Assembly (NCBI GenBank): GCA_016946835.1 | Contig: JACVTC010000143.1 | Location: 1-64,000 of the forward strand | Origin: Neocallimastix lanati (nom. inval.) | Taxonomy: Eukaryota > Neocallimastigomycota > Neocallimastigomycetes > Neocallimastigales > Neocallimastigaceae | Direction of reading: 5' to 3' | DNA: 64,000 bases | Shown here: positions 24,147-37,387 of the stretch, in pieces | Layout of the letters: each line of letters starts with the position of its first letter | Position numbering within the stretch: position 1 is the stretch's first letter | The notes under the pieces: model-generated | Seen by the model: only the letters and a program-made list of their open reading frames with translations | The model's database searches: none | Told to the model about the DNA's origin: nothing | Made by a program: the position numbers and the translations under genes

Positions 24147-24310
24147 TCAATGTCTTAATAAATATTTTTTAATATCATAATTTCTTACAGGATTCGCATG
24201 AAATAATGATGTTTCATAGAATTTATCTTCTTTATTTATACCTGATCCATTTTCTACTAAATACTCTACTAAATCTTTATTTCCACTTTCAATTGCTTTT
24301 AATTTTTTTT
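24147..24310 (-). pseudogene. Ankyrin C-terminal fragment, block 2
   Basis: Duplicate of 18306-18475 with few changes (for example AIESGNKDLVEYL where block 1 has ATESG). Only the last repeats remain. Confidence 0.65.
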
Positions 24311-24508
24311 TTTTTAACGACAGCAAACTTGTTTCATCTTTATTAATTAAATATTTAAAAAAAAAAATACATGTAATAAAAAGAAAAAAAAAAAGATAGA
24401 AAAAATAAACAAAACAAAAAAAAAAAAAAAAAAAACACAAAATAAAAATAAAATAAAATAAAATAATGGTATAAAACATTTTAGTTTTATTTAATTAATA
24501 TCTGTAAG

Positions 24509-24685
24509 ACTTCACAAGGGCATTATTATACTGAAGTATAATAATTAATTTTGACTTCACATTGTTAATCATAATTTTAAGATACGAAATTATGATCTTC
24601 ATTGGTTGCGCTAGCCCTTCTGGCCTGTTTTACTGTTTCTTCAGCATTGACGCTCTTGGTAGTAGTAGATTGCTTTTAATAATGG
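24509..24685 (-). other. GC-richer island, possible exon relic, block 2
   Basis: Copy of 18669-18845, nearly identical, with the same short open stretch and stop; one Ser codon becomes Arg near 24618. Confidence 0.35.
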
Positions 24686-24892
24686 TATTTAATATTCAGG
24701 AAACAAACATTCCTCCTTTTTAAATTTATAATTATAACTCTCTAAAACAAATTATTAACGTTTCTCTATTTAAACTAAAAATACAAAAAATAGAAATCTG
24801 AACCACTTTTTAATTTTTAATTTATTAATTAATTAATTTTTTTTTTTTACAATTTTAAAATCTATTTTTTAAATAATAATTAAATTATATAT

Positions 24893-25128
24893 TGTTAAGG
24901 AGTCAATATAAAATAAGATATGAGGTGTTAACTACAAAATGTATTATTATTCAATTAAATTTTATTTATTATTTATTAATTTATATTATTTAATTAAAGA
25001 ATATAAAAATAATTTCATAAAAACTTTTCTTTTTATATTTTACATACAAATTATTACATAATCAAATATTATAAATATTTATAATACTTTAATATACAAA
25101 TGTTTAAATATTATGTTGAACTTTAATA
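24893..25128 (-). repeat. Solo copia LTR, block 2
   Basis: Same position relative to the neighbouring island as the solo LTR at 19056, so it was present before the duplication. Ends in the same mutated CTTTAATA. Confidence 0.65.
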
Positions 25129-25344
25129 TAATATATATATATATATATATTTATAAAGTTTATAATTTAAATAATATTCAATTTTTTTAATTTTACAAAA
25201 TTTTTAAATTTATTTAATTGCTATTTTAATAATTTTTTTTATTATATAAATATTTTTTATTATACATACTTAATTAAATGATTTTACTCCATTTTCAATT
25301 TTATTTTTCTTATTCAAATCTGTACCATGTTTTATTAAATATTC

Positions 25345-25383
<39 letters not shown>

Positions 25384-25398
25384 CACAGGCCTTAAATA

Positions 25399-25429
<31 letters not shown>

Positions 25430-25447
25430 TTTTTCTACATTTTATAT

Positions 25448-25620
25448 CTAATTTATATACGCTCCATGATTTAATAAATATCTTTTAATATCGAAATCTT
25501 TTCTATATATTGCATAATTTATTGGTGTTTCACCATTTTTATTTATTTTATTTATATCTGCTCCATGTTTTACTAAACATTCCACTAAATTTTTATTTCC
25601 TATTTGAGTTGCATTTATAT
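25448..25620 (-). pseudogene. Ankyrin gene D remnant
   Basis: Last two ankyrin modules of the family (GNKNLVECLVKHGADIN, GETPINYAIYRKDFDIKR, then HGAYIN and stop). Similarity ends abruptly near 25620; the rest of the gene is absent, marking the end of block 2. Confidence 0.65.
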
Positions 25621-26585
25621 TATTTTATATCAAAAAATAAAATTACATTCTAAGTTTTTATCTTTATATATATATTCATTTTTATGCCCACTATAGTTTA
25701 AGTTTTTATTAATAATTTTAATTTTATATTCTATCTTTTTTGAATTCATTATTTTTGGAATAGTCATAGATTTCAATTTAAAAAGGATTTTTTGGGTTTA
25801 GTTGAAAGTAGCCAATAATCATCATATTTTAAAATTTAATTTAAAATCATCTTTTTTATATTTTTGGTATCATTTATTGTGTCACGTTTTGCAAAATAAT
25901 TATTAACTTAATTAAGATTAATAAATAATTTTAAAAAATAATAGAAAGATTCATTTAATTATTTAAAATTAAAGTTAAAAAAAAAAAAAAAAAAATTAAA
26001 TTTATTAGTTATGACCTAAATTTCTAAAAAACATGATTTTTTTTTTTAATTTAAAATTATATATTATAAAGTTTGAAATGGAATCAATTATATTATTATT
26101 ATCATTTTTTGTTTAAAATGAATAAATATTTCATTATTAGTAATTTTTCTTTCTTTAATATTTTAAATATTTAAATAAATTATATAATAAAGTAATGAAA
26201 TTCTTTATTTTAAATTTTTGAAATACAAATTATTTTTATTTTTAATTCTTTAAATTCGAGAATTTCAATTCATTATATATATATATGTATAAAAACTTTC
26301 AATTAATAAATAAAGAAAATAAAAAAAAAATTAATATATCAATAAATCATTATCCCTAATTTTGTATTGAGCATATGTATTAATTTTAATTTCTTCCTTT
26401 TTTTTTTTTTTTGAAATTTCATGAAACAGTAAAACTTTTTTATTTTTTGTATTGAGAATTTAACTCAATTAAATAAAATAATTTTATTATATATTTTCTT
26501 TTATAATATCTGGAAAAAAAAGTATATTTATAATAAAAATAATTACTTTTTTTTTTTTATTTTAAATTCATATAATTTATTAAAT
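25621..26585. other. AT-rich intergenic region
   Basis: No gene, RNA gene or repeat of note. A short (AT)n at 26274-26286 and poly-A/T runs only. Probably contains the promoter of the gene starting at 26586. Confidence 0.4.
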
Positions 26586-27563
<978 letters not shown>

Positions 27564-27786
27564 ATATGTTAAAGTTATTATATGAGTCAAATTTTATTAT
27601 CTTTATTACAAAGAAAATTGAAAGTACACATATTAAAATAATTTTATTATTTAATATATAAACTAATGTTGAATTTTTTTTTATTTTTTTTTTATTTTTT
27701 TTTTTATTTTATTTCATTTATTTATTTATTTAATATACTAAATAAAATCTTTTAAAATAAAAATAATAAATTTAAAGAAAGTAATA

Positions 27787-28132
27787 GCATTAGAAAAAAA
27801 CAGTCAATTTTAAAATATTCTAGAGTCATTGATTATGGTTTTAGCTAAACAGTTGGAACGTATTAGTATTAATAAGGATGTCAATTCTTCCCTATTTTTT
27901 AATTTCCAATCAAAATGAAAAGAAAATTTTATCTATGGAAACTTTGGGGGTTCCAAATCAAGTTATATAGAATTGAAACATAAATCTGATAATAATCATG
28001 ATATTAATAAAAATTTATTCTCTATGTCAACCAGGTTCAAAAAAAACTTAATATATTTAAGTAAGTATAGGAAATATATTATTAAAATAATAATACAAAT
28101 ATACGTGTTAAAAAAGGATTTAATAATTATAT
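27787..28132 (+). pseudogene. Possible decayed coding fragment
   Basis: One frame reads as ordinary protein (ILESLIMVLAKQLERISIN, then ENFIYGNFGGSKSSYIELK, then SMSTRFKKNLIYLSKYRKY) interrupted only by a TAA and a TGA. Base use is less skewed than nearby spacer. The MVLAKQLERI part vaguely recalls the start of a cyclin fold, but I cannot assign a family. Confidence 0.35.
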
Positions 28133-28183
28133 AAATAAAAAATCAATATGGCATCATAAATTTTAATTAAAAAAAAGGTTAAA

Positions 28184-28214
<31 letters not shown>

Positions 28215-29060
28215 CATAACGGACAATTACATGATGAAAGTAGTTAAATGTTCAAATGCTCCATTATAAATTTAAAGTATAATGGACCTTTTTTTTTTTT
28301 TTTTTTTTGTCAAAATCTTTATTTATTAAATTTATAAATAATAAATGATGGAAAGGCATTAGTAGATAGGAAGTAATAACAATTAACTTTATATTTTATT
28401 ATTATAATGTATATAAAAGTATAAAGATCTAAAGAAGAAAAAACTTGTAAATATGGTTTAATCAAATAGAAATATGATTTCATTTATAATCATTCGTTTA
28501 AAAATGAATCTTATTTTATTTTATTTTATTTTCTATTCTCTATTTTATTTTTTATATTTTTTATTTAATTTTTTATATTTTATATTTTATATTTTATTTT
28601 ATTTTATTTTATAAAATTTTTTTCTATGTAACAATAATAACGACTACCAAAAACATGCAAACAAAAAACAAACATAACAAAATAAAATAAGAACATATAT
28701 TTATATATTTATAAAATTATTATTAATTTTTTTTTGAAATTTAATTATTTTTATTTTTTTTTTTTTTTATTTTATTTTTTTAATAAAAAAAAAAATAACG
28801 AATTAAATAAAAAAAAAAATAATGAATAAATAAAAAGAAATAAATGTATAAATATATAAAAAAAATAATGAATAAATAATAAAAATAATGGATAATTATA
28901 ATATATATATATGAATATTTATTTATTTAATATGACAATATGATAATATCACAATTTAAACTTAATTTAATATTTTATTATAATTTTGCTTATTTTTTTT
29001 TTTTTTTTTTTTATTTATTTCTAATTTTTTATTTTTTTAATTTTGTTATATTTATTTATT

Positions 29061-29105
<45 letters not shown>

Positions 29106-29328
29106 TGTTTTTATAATTTTATATTTTATATTTTAAATTGTTTAATTTTTATTAATAGTAAAGTAATTTCAACTTTCTATATAATAATAATAATAATTAT
29201 TATTATTATTATCATTATTATTAGTATTATTTTTCACTATTGTTGACATTTTTTTTTTTTTTTTACATTAATAATATTAATAATATAAATGTTTAAATGG
29301 TTAATTATTCTAATATTATATTTATAAT

Positions 29329-29376
<48 letters not shown>

Positions 29377-29524
29377 ATTTTTAATAATTATATAAAATGT
29401 ACATGAATAATATTAATATTATAATGTTGTTGATAATAATGTTATTAATACTTTTTTATTTTATTTTTAATTATTATTATCATTATTATCCTTTTCTTAC
29501 ATTTAGTATTTATTCTTTTTCTTC

Positions 29525-29560
<36 letters not shown>

Positions 29561-29675
29561 TTTATTTTATTTTATTTTATTTTATTTTTTTATTTTTATT
29601 TTTTATTTAATTATTATGTTTGTTTTTTTAATGATAATTTTTTGTATTTAATTTAATATAGTTTGAATACGATTC
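28133..29675. other. AT-rich intergenic region
   Basis: Homopolymer-rich, including T-runs of more than 30 bases (29066-29103 and 29332-29370). An 8-bp perfect inverted repeat CCATTATA/TATAATGG lies near 28260-28285. Open stretches are poly-T or ATT artefacts. No gene seen. Confidence 0.5.
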
Positions 29676-30751
29676 TTAATTAAAGTTGGCATTATTAAAA
29701 TCTGCAAAGAAGTCAGTATTATTATTATTATTATTGTTGTTGTTGGCATTTGCATTATTATTATTATTGCTGTTATTAAAAAAGAAATCTGGTGCTGTAC
29801 CGTTATTATTATTATTATTATTGGTATTATTATTATTGTTGTTCATAAAAACATTGTTGCTATTATTATTGCTATTATTCATGAATACATTGGTATTATT
29901 ATTGTTATTATTATTCATGTTTGCAAATATGTTATTACTATCATTATTATTACTATTATTGTTATTATTATTACTCATATTCATAAATATATTGTTACTA
30001 TTACTATTATTATTGTTATTATTCATGTTCATGAATACATTGTTACTATTGTTATTATTGTTGTTATTATTTATGTTCATAAAGACATTATTACTACTGT
30101 TATTGTTGTTAGATGATGCAAAGATATTATTACTATTATTATTATTATTGTTATTAGTTGAGTTATTAAAATTTAATAAATCTACGTTATTATTAGCATT
30201 ATTATTATTATTATTACTTCCTAGTGGTACTAGTGCACGAGAATTATTATCATTAGTATTCATTTGCGAAAAAGGATTATTACCTCCATTACCAGTATCT
30301 TGAGTCATCATATTACTAAATATATTATTAGTAGTATTGTTAGAATTATTATGCATACTTCCACCTGTTTTTTGAGCCATAATTGCACTGAATGAATTAC
30401 CACTAGTCGCGTTTCCAGTGTTTTGTGACATCATATTACTGAATATATTGTTGTCATTCAGAGAACTATTGTGCATACTTCCTCCTGTCTTTTGAGCCAT
30501 AATTGCACTGAATGAACTACCACTAGTTGCATTTCCAGTGTTTTGTGACATCATATTGCTGAATACATTGTTGTCATTCATAGAACTATTGTGCATACTT
30601 CCTCCTGTCTTTTGAGCCATAACTGCACTGAATGAACTGCCACTAGTTCCATTTCCTGTATTTTGATTCATTATATTACTAAAGGCATTATTATTATTAT
30701 TATTATTAGTATTTCCATTACCGGTATTTTGATTCATGATAGTATTGAAAG

Positions 30752-30787
<36 letters not shown>

Positions 30788-32204
30788 TATTACTGAAAAC
30801 ATTAGTATTACTATTATTTCCTCCAGTATTTTGAGTCATTATACTATTAAAGGCATTATTATTAGAATTATTATGCATACTTCCTCCTGTTTTTTGAGCC
30901 ATAATCGCACTAAATGAATTTGGATTTTGAGTTGGAGATGATGAAATATTATTTGAATTATTTGAGAATGGGTTATTTGAACTTGTTAATAAGTTATTTT
31001 GATTTGATGACATTAATAAATTATTATTATTCATATTATTCATATTCATATTGTTCATGTTATTCATATTATTCATATTATTCATATTATTCATATTATT
31101 CATATTATTCATATTATTCATATTATTCATACCATTCATATTATTCATATTATTCATATTATTCATATTATTCATATTATTCATATTATTCATATTATTC
31201 ATATTATTCATATTATTCATATTATTCATACCATTCATATTATTCATATTATTCATACCATTCATATTATTCATATTATTCATACCATTTATATTATTCA
31301 TATTATTCATATTATTCATGTTGTTCATATTATTTCCATTGGCAAATGGATTTCCATTACTAAACATGTTATCAATATTTGAAAAGTCATTGCTTTGAAT
31401 ATTTTGGTAGTTTTGAGTTTGTGATTGTTGCTGCATTTGGAAACTTAAAAGTTGTTGCTGAGCATTTAAGAAATTGAATGGCATAGATGAATTATTGAAA
31501 CTATTATTATTATTGTTATTATTATTAAATGATATTAATTGATTATTTCCAAAGGATGATTGATATTGTGCACCTGGTAATGGTGCTGGTTGACCTAATT
31601 CATCATCTAAACTAGCGAAGAAATCAACATTAGTACTACCTTTTCTAGTTGAAGCCCTTGATGTTCTTGAATGAGTTGGAGTTTTAGTTGGAGGATCAAG
31701 TCTTGGTTGAACTGTTTCATTAGGTTTTTTAGTGTTAACTATTAAATTAATATTATTATTTCAATTAAATATTTAAAGAATATTTAACAATATTTTAGTA
31801 AATTATAATGATAGATTTTTTTTTTGAAAAAAAAAAAAGAAAAAAAAAAAAAAGAAAAAAAATTATATATATATATAATTTATATTTTATAACCAAAATT
31901 TAATTATTATTCCTTTTAATTATTATTATTAATTATTACTTTGATTTGGCTTATTTTCCTTTGGCTTATTTTTATTATTAATATAAGCTTCTCTTGTAGC
32001 ATCAAAATCTGGATTATTTAAATAATCTTGTAAAGCCATAACAAGTGATATTGGTGCCTAAATTTTAAATTTTTGGAATTAATATTATATATTATTAAAA
32101 TAAATATCTAATATTAAATAATGCTTTTATTATTATTATAGTCATTATTAAAATTTTTATTGATAATTTTCTTGAACATCATCAATTAATTTTATTTAGG
32201 GAAG

Positions 32205-32237
<33 letters not shown>

Positions 32238-32426
32238 TATATTATTATTATTATTATTATTAATTATAATTACATGTTTAATATATGGAATTTCAATTTG
32301 AAGGACACTTTGTAAACTTCTTGCAAGTTCGAAAAATTCCATAACTTTAGTAGTTTGTTGAACAAACATTTTATAAACTTCAAGTGCTACACGAGCTTGA
32401 GATTGAATCATTTCAAAATATACCTC

Positions 32427-32481
<55 letters not shown>

Positions 32482-34555
32482 TAAGTTTTAAAATATTGTG
32501 TAATATTATATCATATCATATATATATATATTGTATTATAAATTTATGTGTACACATTTAAATTTAAAATAAATATAATTATTAGATTTATATTTATATT
32601 TTTATTTTTCTACTTTTTGGATATAATTTATTATATTAATGATTTAATATATTAATATATTAATATATATATAAATATATAAAGTTAATTATACCAAGAA
32701 TATGAATAGTTCCTTCATTTAAAATATGGAAAAGTGGCATTAAATCACCAAGAAGTAAACGGAATGCTTGAATCTTTACAACATTATCAAATTTTGTTGC
32801 TTCAAACTTTAAATCGAATAATTAAATTAATTTTAATTATTATTTTGATATTAATTTTTTTTGTCATAAATTTATATTGCTTATAATTATATATATATAT
32901 ATATATATAATAACAATTAATAATAATAATTAATAAAAATAATGATAAATACTTTGCATGCTAATAACGCATTAAGTTGTCTTTGAAGTAAAGCAACTTC
33001 ACTTAATAAACCGTTTTCAACTGGAATAGAACGAATATGTGCAACCATAAGATCTCTATTTTCTCTTGAAGAAACAAAATCTGTCTTTAATTGTTTATAA
33101 ACCTTAATTCTTTCTTTTAAATATTGTGCATAAGGTTTTATCTTTCTCACTGTAAATATATAAATGATTGATTTTTAATAAATATATTTATTTTTGAGTT
33201 TATTTATTGATTATGATAATAGTGATTTTTATGTTAAATTTAATTCATTTGTTTGAATATTTTATTATACAGATTTATTATCATCAATATATTTATTGAT
33301 TTTTACATTTTTATGATACATATTTATATATTATATATATTAAAAAAAGTGAATGAAATTTAGGTATATATTATTTTTAAATAATTAAAATAATAATAAT
33401 AATTAAGACAATTAAATTTAAATATAAAAATAATATTTAAAATTACTTATATCTAATATTGCAAATAATTGTTATTTGGTTTATTTATTTATTTATTTAT
33501 TATTATTTAAAGTGTATTTATAAAGAAACAGATATGGTTTTTGAATTCAAATTAAATGAATTAACCATTTATATTATGAAATTATATATACAATATATAT
33601 ATTTAAAAAATATATGAAAAAATATTTAATTAAAAAATAAAAATATTATTAATTTTTAATATATAATAAATAATATAATATATAATAAAAAGAAAAAAAA
33701 AAAAAAGACTTTTAATTAAATAACTTTGGTATATATATATTATATTTTATTTATTTTAACAATATTATATACCTATATCAGTTTTTATTGAAAGGTTTGG
33801 TAATTCCCACCAATCTTCTGTTGAATAATTTGAAAGATAATCTAATATTCTTATAGTGTCACCTTCTCTCATTAAAATATGAATTAACATTAATGATTTA
33901 TATACAATCTATTAAATGTAAAGTAAATCATTTTAAATATAAAATAAATAATTTTTTTTTAAAAAAAAAATAATTAAATTATTTTGTTGTTATAAAATTT
34001 TATTTATTATTTTTATATATTTATTATAATTTTTTTTAATAAAAAATTTTTTTCTTGTATTTACCACCCAATTACTATCCAACATTTTTTGATGAATATA
34101 ATAAATATATTCATCAGGTTGAATATTTTTTTGGTGAGAAGCCTGAATTAAAACTATTTTTAATTAATATTAAAAATAATATATATATGAATATATATGT
34201 ATATGTACATTCATAGAAAATTATTGTTAATAAAATTATCAATACATTTCTTAAATATATATTATTTCTTGGTTATAATTTTAATTTCATTATACACAAA
34301 TATAGATATATTATTATTTTTTTTATTATTATTTTACATACCATCAATGTGCTTTTTTTTGAAAGAAATTTGTTTTGAAATTAAAAGCTTGGAAATTGAT
34401 GTTTTTACCATGCTATTTGTAACGATACCTCTTGCCTTTATTATTTTAACAAATATTTAATTAAAATAATAACAATAAATAATAATCCATTACATTATAT
34501 ATATATATATATATATACAAATATATTTTTTTATTAATTAATTACTTACCGACAT
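29676..34555 (-). CDS. AP180/CALM-type clathrin adaptor (ANTH domain)
   Basis: Nine exons by GT-AG reading, all phases closing: 34550-34555, 34342-34435, 34065-34153, 33773-33908, 32953-33149, 32695-32806, 32274-32425, 31940-32057, 29676-31738 (988 residues). The first coding exon is only ATG-TCG. Residues about 15-290 form an ANTH domain: KKKHID then NWVIVYKSLMLIHILMREG (lipid-binding face), KPYAQYLKERIKVY and FRLLLGDLMPLFHILNEGTI. ANTH proteins bind PI(4,5)P2 and recruit clathrin at the plasma membrane. The tail has a Gln-rich stretch, about 100 residues of Asn-Asn-Met repeats (31020-31340), ten copies of an Ark1/Prk1-like phosphorylation motif and three NPF motifs that bind EH domains. The Met/Asn and poly-Asn parts are likely length-variable. 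Confidence 0.88.
30295..30910 (-). repeat. Array of ten Ark1/Prk1-type phospho-motifs
   Basis: Within the adaptor tail, [I/V/M]-M-x-Q-x-T-G occurs ten times in repeated 15-residue blocks: FSAIMAQKTGGSMHN types alternate with FSNMMSQNTGN types. This fits the yeast kinase consensus [LIVM]xx[QNTS]xTG known from Pan1, Sla1, epsins and YAP1801/1802. Confidence 0.8.
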
Positions 34556-34765
34556 CTTGAAATTTAATATTCAATTATTAAAAAATTATATATATTAAGA
34601 AAAAAAGGGAGAAAAAAAAAACAAAACAAAACAAAAATATATATATATATATATATATATAATTTGGTAAATTAAATAATAAATAATAAAATATATGTGT
34701 TTATAATAAAATAAAAATAAATTATGTTTTACATTGTATACATTGTATATAAAATAATTAAATTA

Positions 34766-34805
<40 letters not shown>

Positions 34806-35281
34806 CCGTTTTTTTAATTATAATATAAAAAAATAAAATCTTTTTAACTTTTTATTATAAAAATTTAATGTTCATTATTTTATTATGTTTATTAGAAAAC
34901 ATTTATAATATTTGTTTCCGTATAAATAAAGTATATGTAATATATATATTTACCTTTAATTTATTATATATATTTTATTTTATATTTATTTTATTTTTTA
35001 TGGTATTAATTTATTTTCTTGATTTATTTATTTATACATATATATGTATCTTATTTATAGTAAGAATTTGATTTTATATAAAAATTTATAAGTAAGTAAA
35101 AGTTATATATATATATTTTCTTGTAATAATAAAGTAAAATGAAAACAATAGTGTAAAACAGTGAAAGAAATTGAATTGAGTAATAAATAGATATATATAT
35201 TTTTTCTTTCTATTTTTTAATTTTTAAAACAAAAAATTTTCTCTTCTTTTTTCTTTTAATTCTTTAAATAATTTTTCTTTT

Positions 35282-35320
<39 letters not shown>

Positions 35321-37090
35321 TTTTTTCTTTGTAACCGATATTATTATTATAAACCAAAATAATAATTGTAATAATAATAGTAATTAGAGATAATTATATA
35401 CTTTAAAAAAAAAAATATAGAAAAATAGAACAATTATTAAAAAGAAAAATTTATATATTATAATCTATTTTAAAAAAAAAAAAAAAAAAAAACAATAAAT
35501 GAAAAATCATATTCTTATTTTTTTTATTATTATGAATCACAAATTTTAATTAATATTAAAGTATTTTAAATCATCAGCCACAAACAAAATATTTAATTTC
35601 TATTTAATATTAATATTATTACAAAAAGGTATACTCCATGTAAAATTTAATAATAATACATTATGCGTATATGTAATAAGATATAATAAAACACTAAAAG
35701 AAATATAAAAGAAAAAAAAAAGTTTATAATTAAATATATATGTATATATTTTTTAGATTATTAATAAAAATATAGATTAATATACTTAATACAAGATATA
35801 TTGTATAAACTATAGTATATAGTGGAAAGAAATAAGAAAAAAAAGTTTAAGAATATAATTAATATAATTAAGCATTTTAAAAGTGTTTTATTTTTTATTT
35901 ATTTTTTATTTTTATGATAAATAAGCATTAATTGATAATAATAATGATTCAAATCTAATGCATAATACTGAAAAAGTATAATTAATCATATATATAAATA
36001 TTATTATCGACAACTTAAAGGAGTACATAAAAAAGTGTTTTTTTTTTTTTTTTTTTTTTTTTCTATTATAAAATACTTTTTTATCCACTCCTTTGGCAAT
36101 GAATAATAATAAATTATGATAATCAATACAATTGAAATAATAAAATTTAAAGAATTAACATAATATTTTATTGATTTTAATATATATTATTACTATTATT
36201 ATTGTATACATATACGTTTTTCTTTTTTTATTTTGCTTTGTTCTTTATTTTAAAACTTTTTTTTTTTTTTTTTTATTTTTAATGAAAATAAAAATAAAAA
36301 TAAAATATAAAAAAAATAAAATATAAAAAATAAATATGAAAAATAAAATTGAAATAAACGAATGATATGCGGGACTTTTATGTGCAATAATTTATAAGCA
36401 GTGGGTTTTAAATAATGGTAGTTTAGTAAATTTTATTAATAAAATTATAATATTCGTACAATTAAAATAATAATTCTAATTCCTAAAAATTTACAAGCGA
36501 GTTTTCTATTTCTAATATAAATAATATAATCTATTTATAAGAAATAGGTAATCTATTAATTATATATTCTAATATATAGAACTATATAAATTCTATATGA
36601 ATTAAAGTATTATAATTATTATAATTATAATAATACATATTGAAATAAAATAAAATAAAATAATTATTATCAAAATATTTAATAATTATTATTAAATATA
36701 CAAATATGTTATTACACATATTTGTTTTATATCACGAAAAAGCCTTATAATAAAGTATGATTTTTATGTAACATTTCTATATATTTCATATTACTCAATG
36801 TTATAATATATTACAATTTATTGTAATAAATAAAAAAAATTAATAATATTTACATTAAATTTGAATTAATTTCAACTTTAATTTCGATTTTAATATTTGT
36901 GATTGATATACTATATATTAAAAAAAAAAAAAAAAGAAAATTTTGAAAATTTTGAATATGTAAAATTTGTTCATTTAATTAATAAATAATAATATTAATC
37001 TATTCATAGATATAAAACAATAAAGTTAATAATAAAGTTATAAATAAATTAGTTGATGAATTTATTTTCATTCTAAATAATTTTTATTAT
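34556..37090. other. AT-rich intergenic region
   Basis: No gene seen. An imperfect inverted repeat around a poly-T (AAAGGAGTACATAAAAAAGT near 36015-36038 against sequence near 36070-36096) could form a hairpin. A few GC-containing words near 36368-36420 have no recognised meaning. Confidence 0.45.
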
Positions 37091-37352
37091 TGTTAGAATA
37101 CAAAGAAAAATATATTAAATTTATATTAAAATAATTTATGTGTATTAAATAAATTAAAAGATATTTTTATAATACAACGAACTCGTTGTTAAGCTAATAC
37201 AATGAAATATATTATGTAATAATTTCTCGTTATATTTTTATTTAGCCACAAATAGTATAAATACAAATGTAATCTCATAAATTTTAAAAATCAAGTAATT
37301 ACTCATATTAAAATAAATAAACTTTAATCAATAAAATATTTTATAAACAAAA
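37091..37352 (+). repeat. 5' LTR of the copia element
   Basis: Starts TGTTAGAATAC. The shared part ends AAACAAAA directly against the primer-binding site; a canonical CA end would fall three bases earlier (37349). TATA-like TATAAATA at 37256-37263. Also contains the inverted word AACGAACTCGTT (near 37176-37187). Confidence 0.9.
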
Positions 37353-37367
37353 GATTAAGAGTCTCAT
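37353..37367 (+). other. Primer-binding site, half-tRNA-Lys type
   Basis: GATTAAGAGTCTCAT, identical to 15085-15071 on the minus strand in the other copia element. Complementary to the anticodon arm of tRNA-Lys(CUU), not to a tRNA 3' CCA end. Confidence 0.72.
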
Positions 37368-37387
37368 CCTCTTATACTATCTACGAC

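Noticed and set aside
29686-31398. Plus-strand Leu-, Ile/Phe- or Ser/Tyr-rich frames
   Set aside because: Antisense reading of Asn/Met repeats in the clathrin adaptor tail.
34197-35071. Hydrophobic plus-strand frames resembling membrane proteins
   Set aside because: Antisense of adaptor exon 2 or pure A/T sequence; codons are dominated by Ile, Leu, Phe and Tyr as expected by chance.
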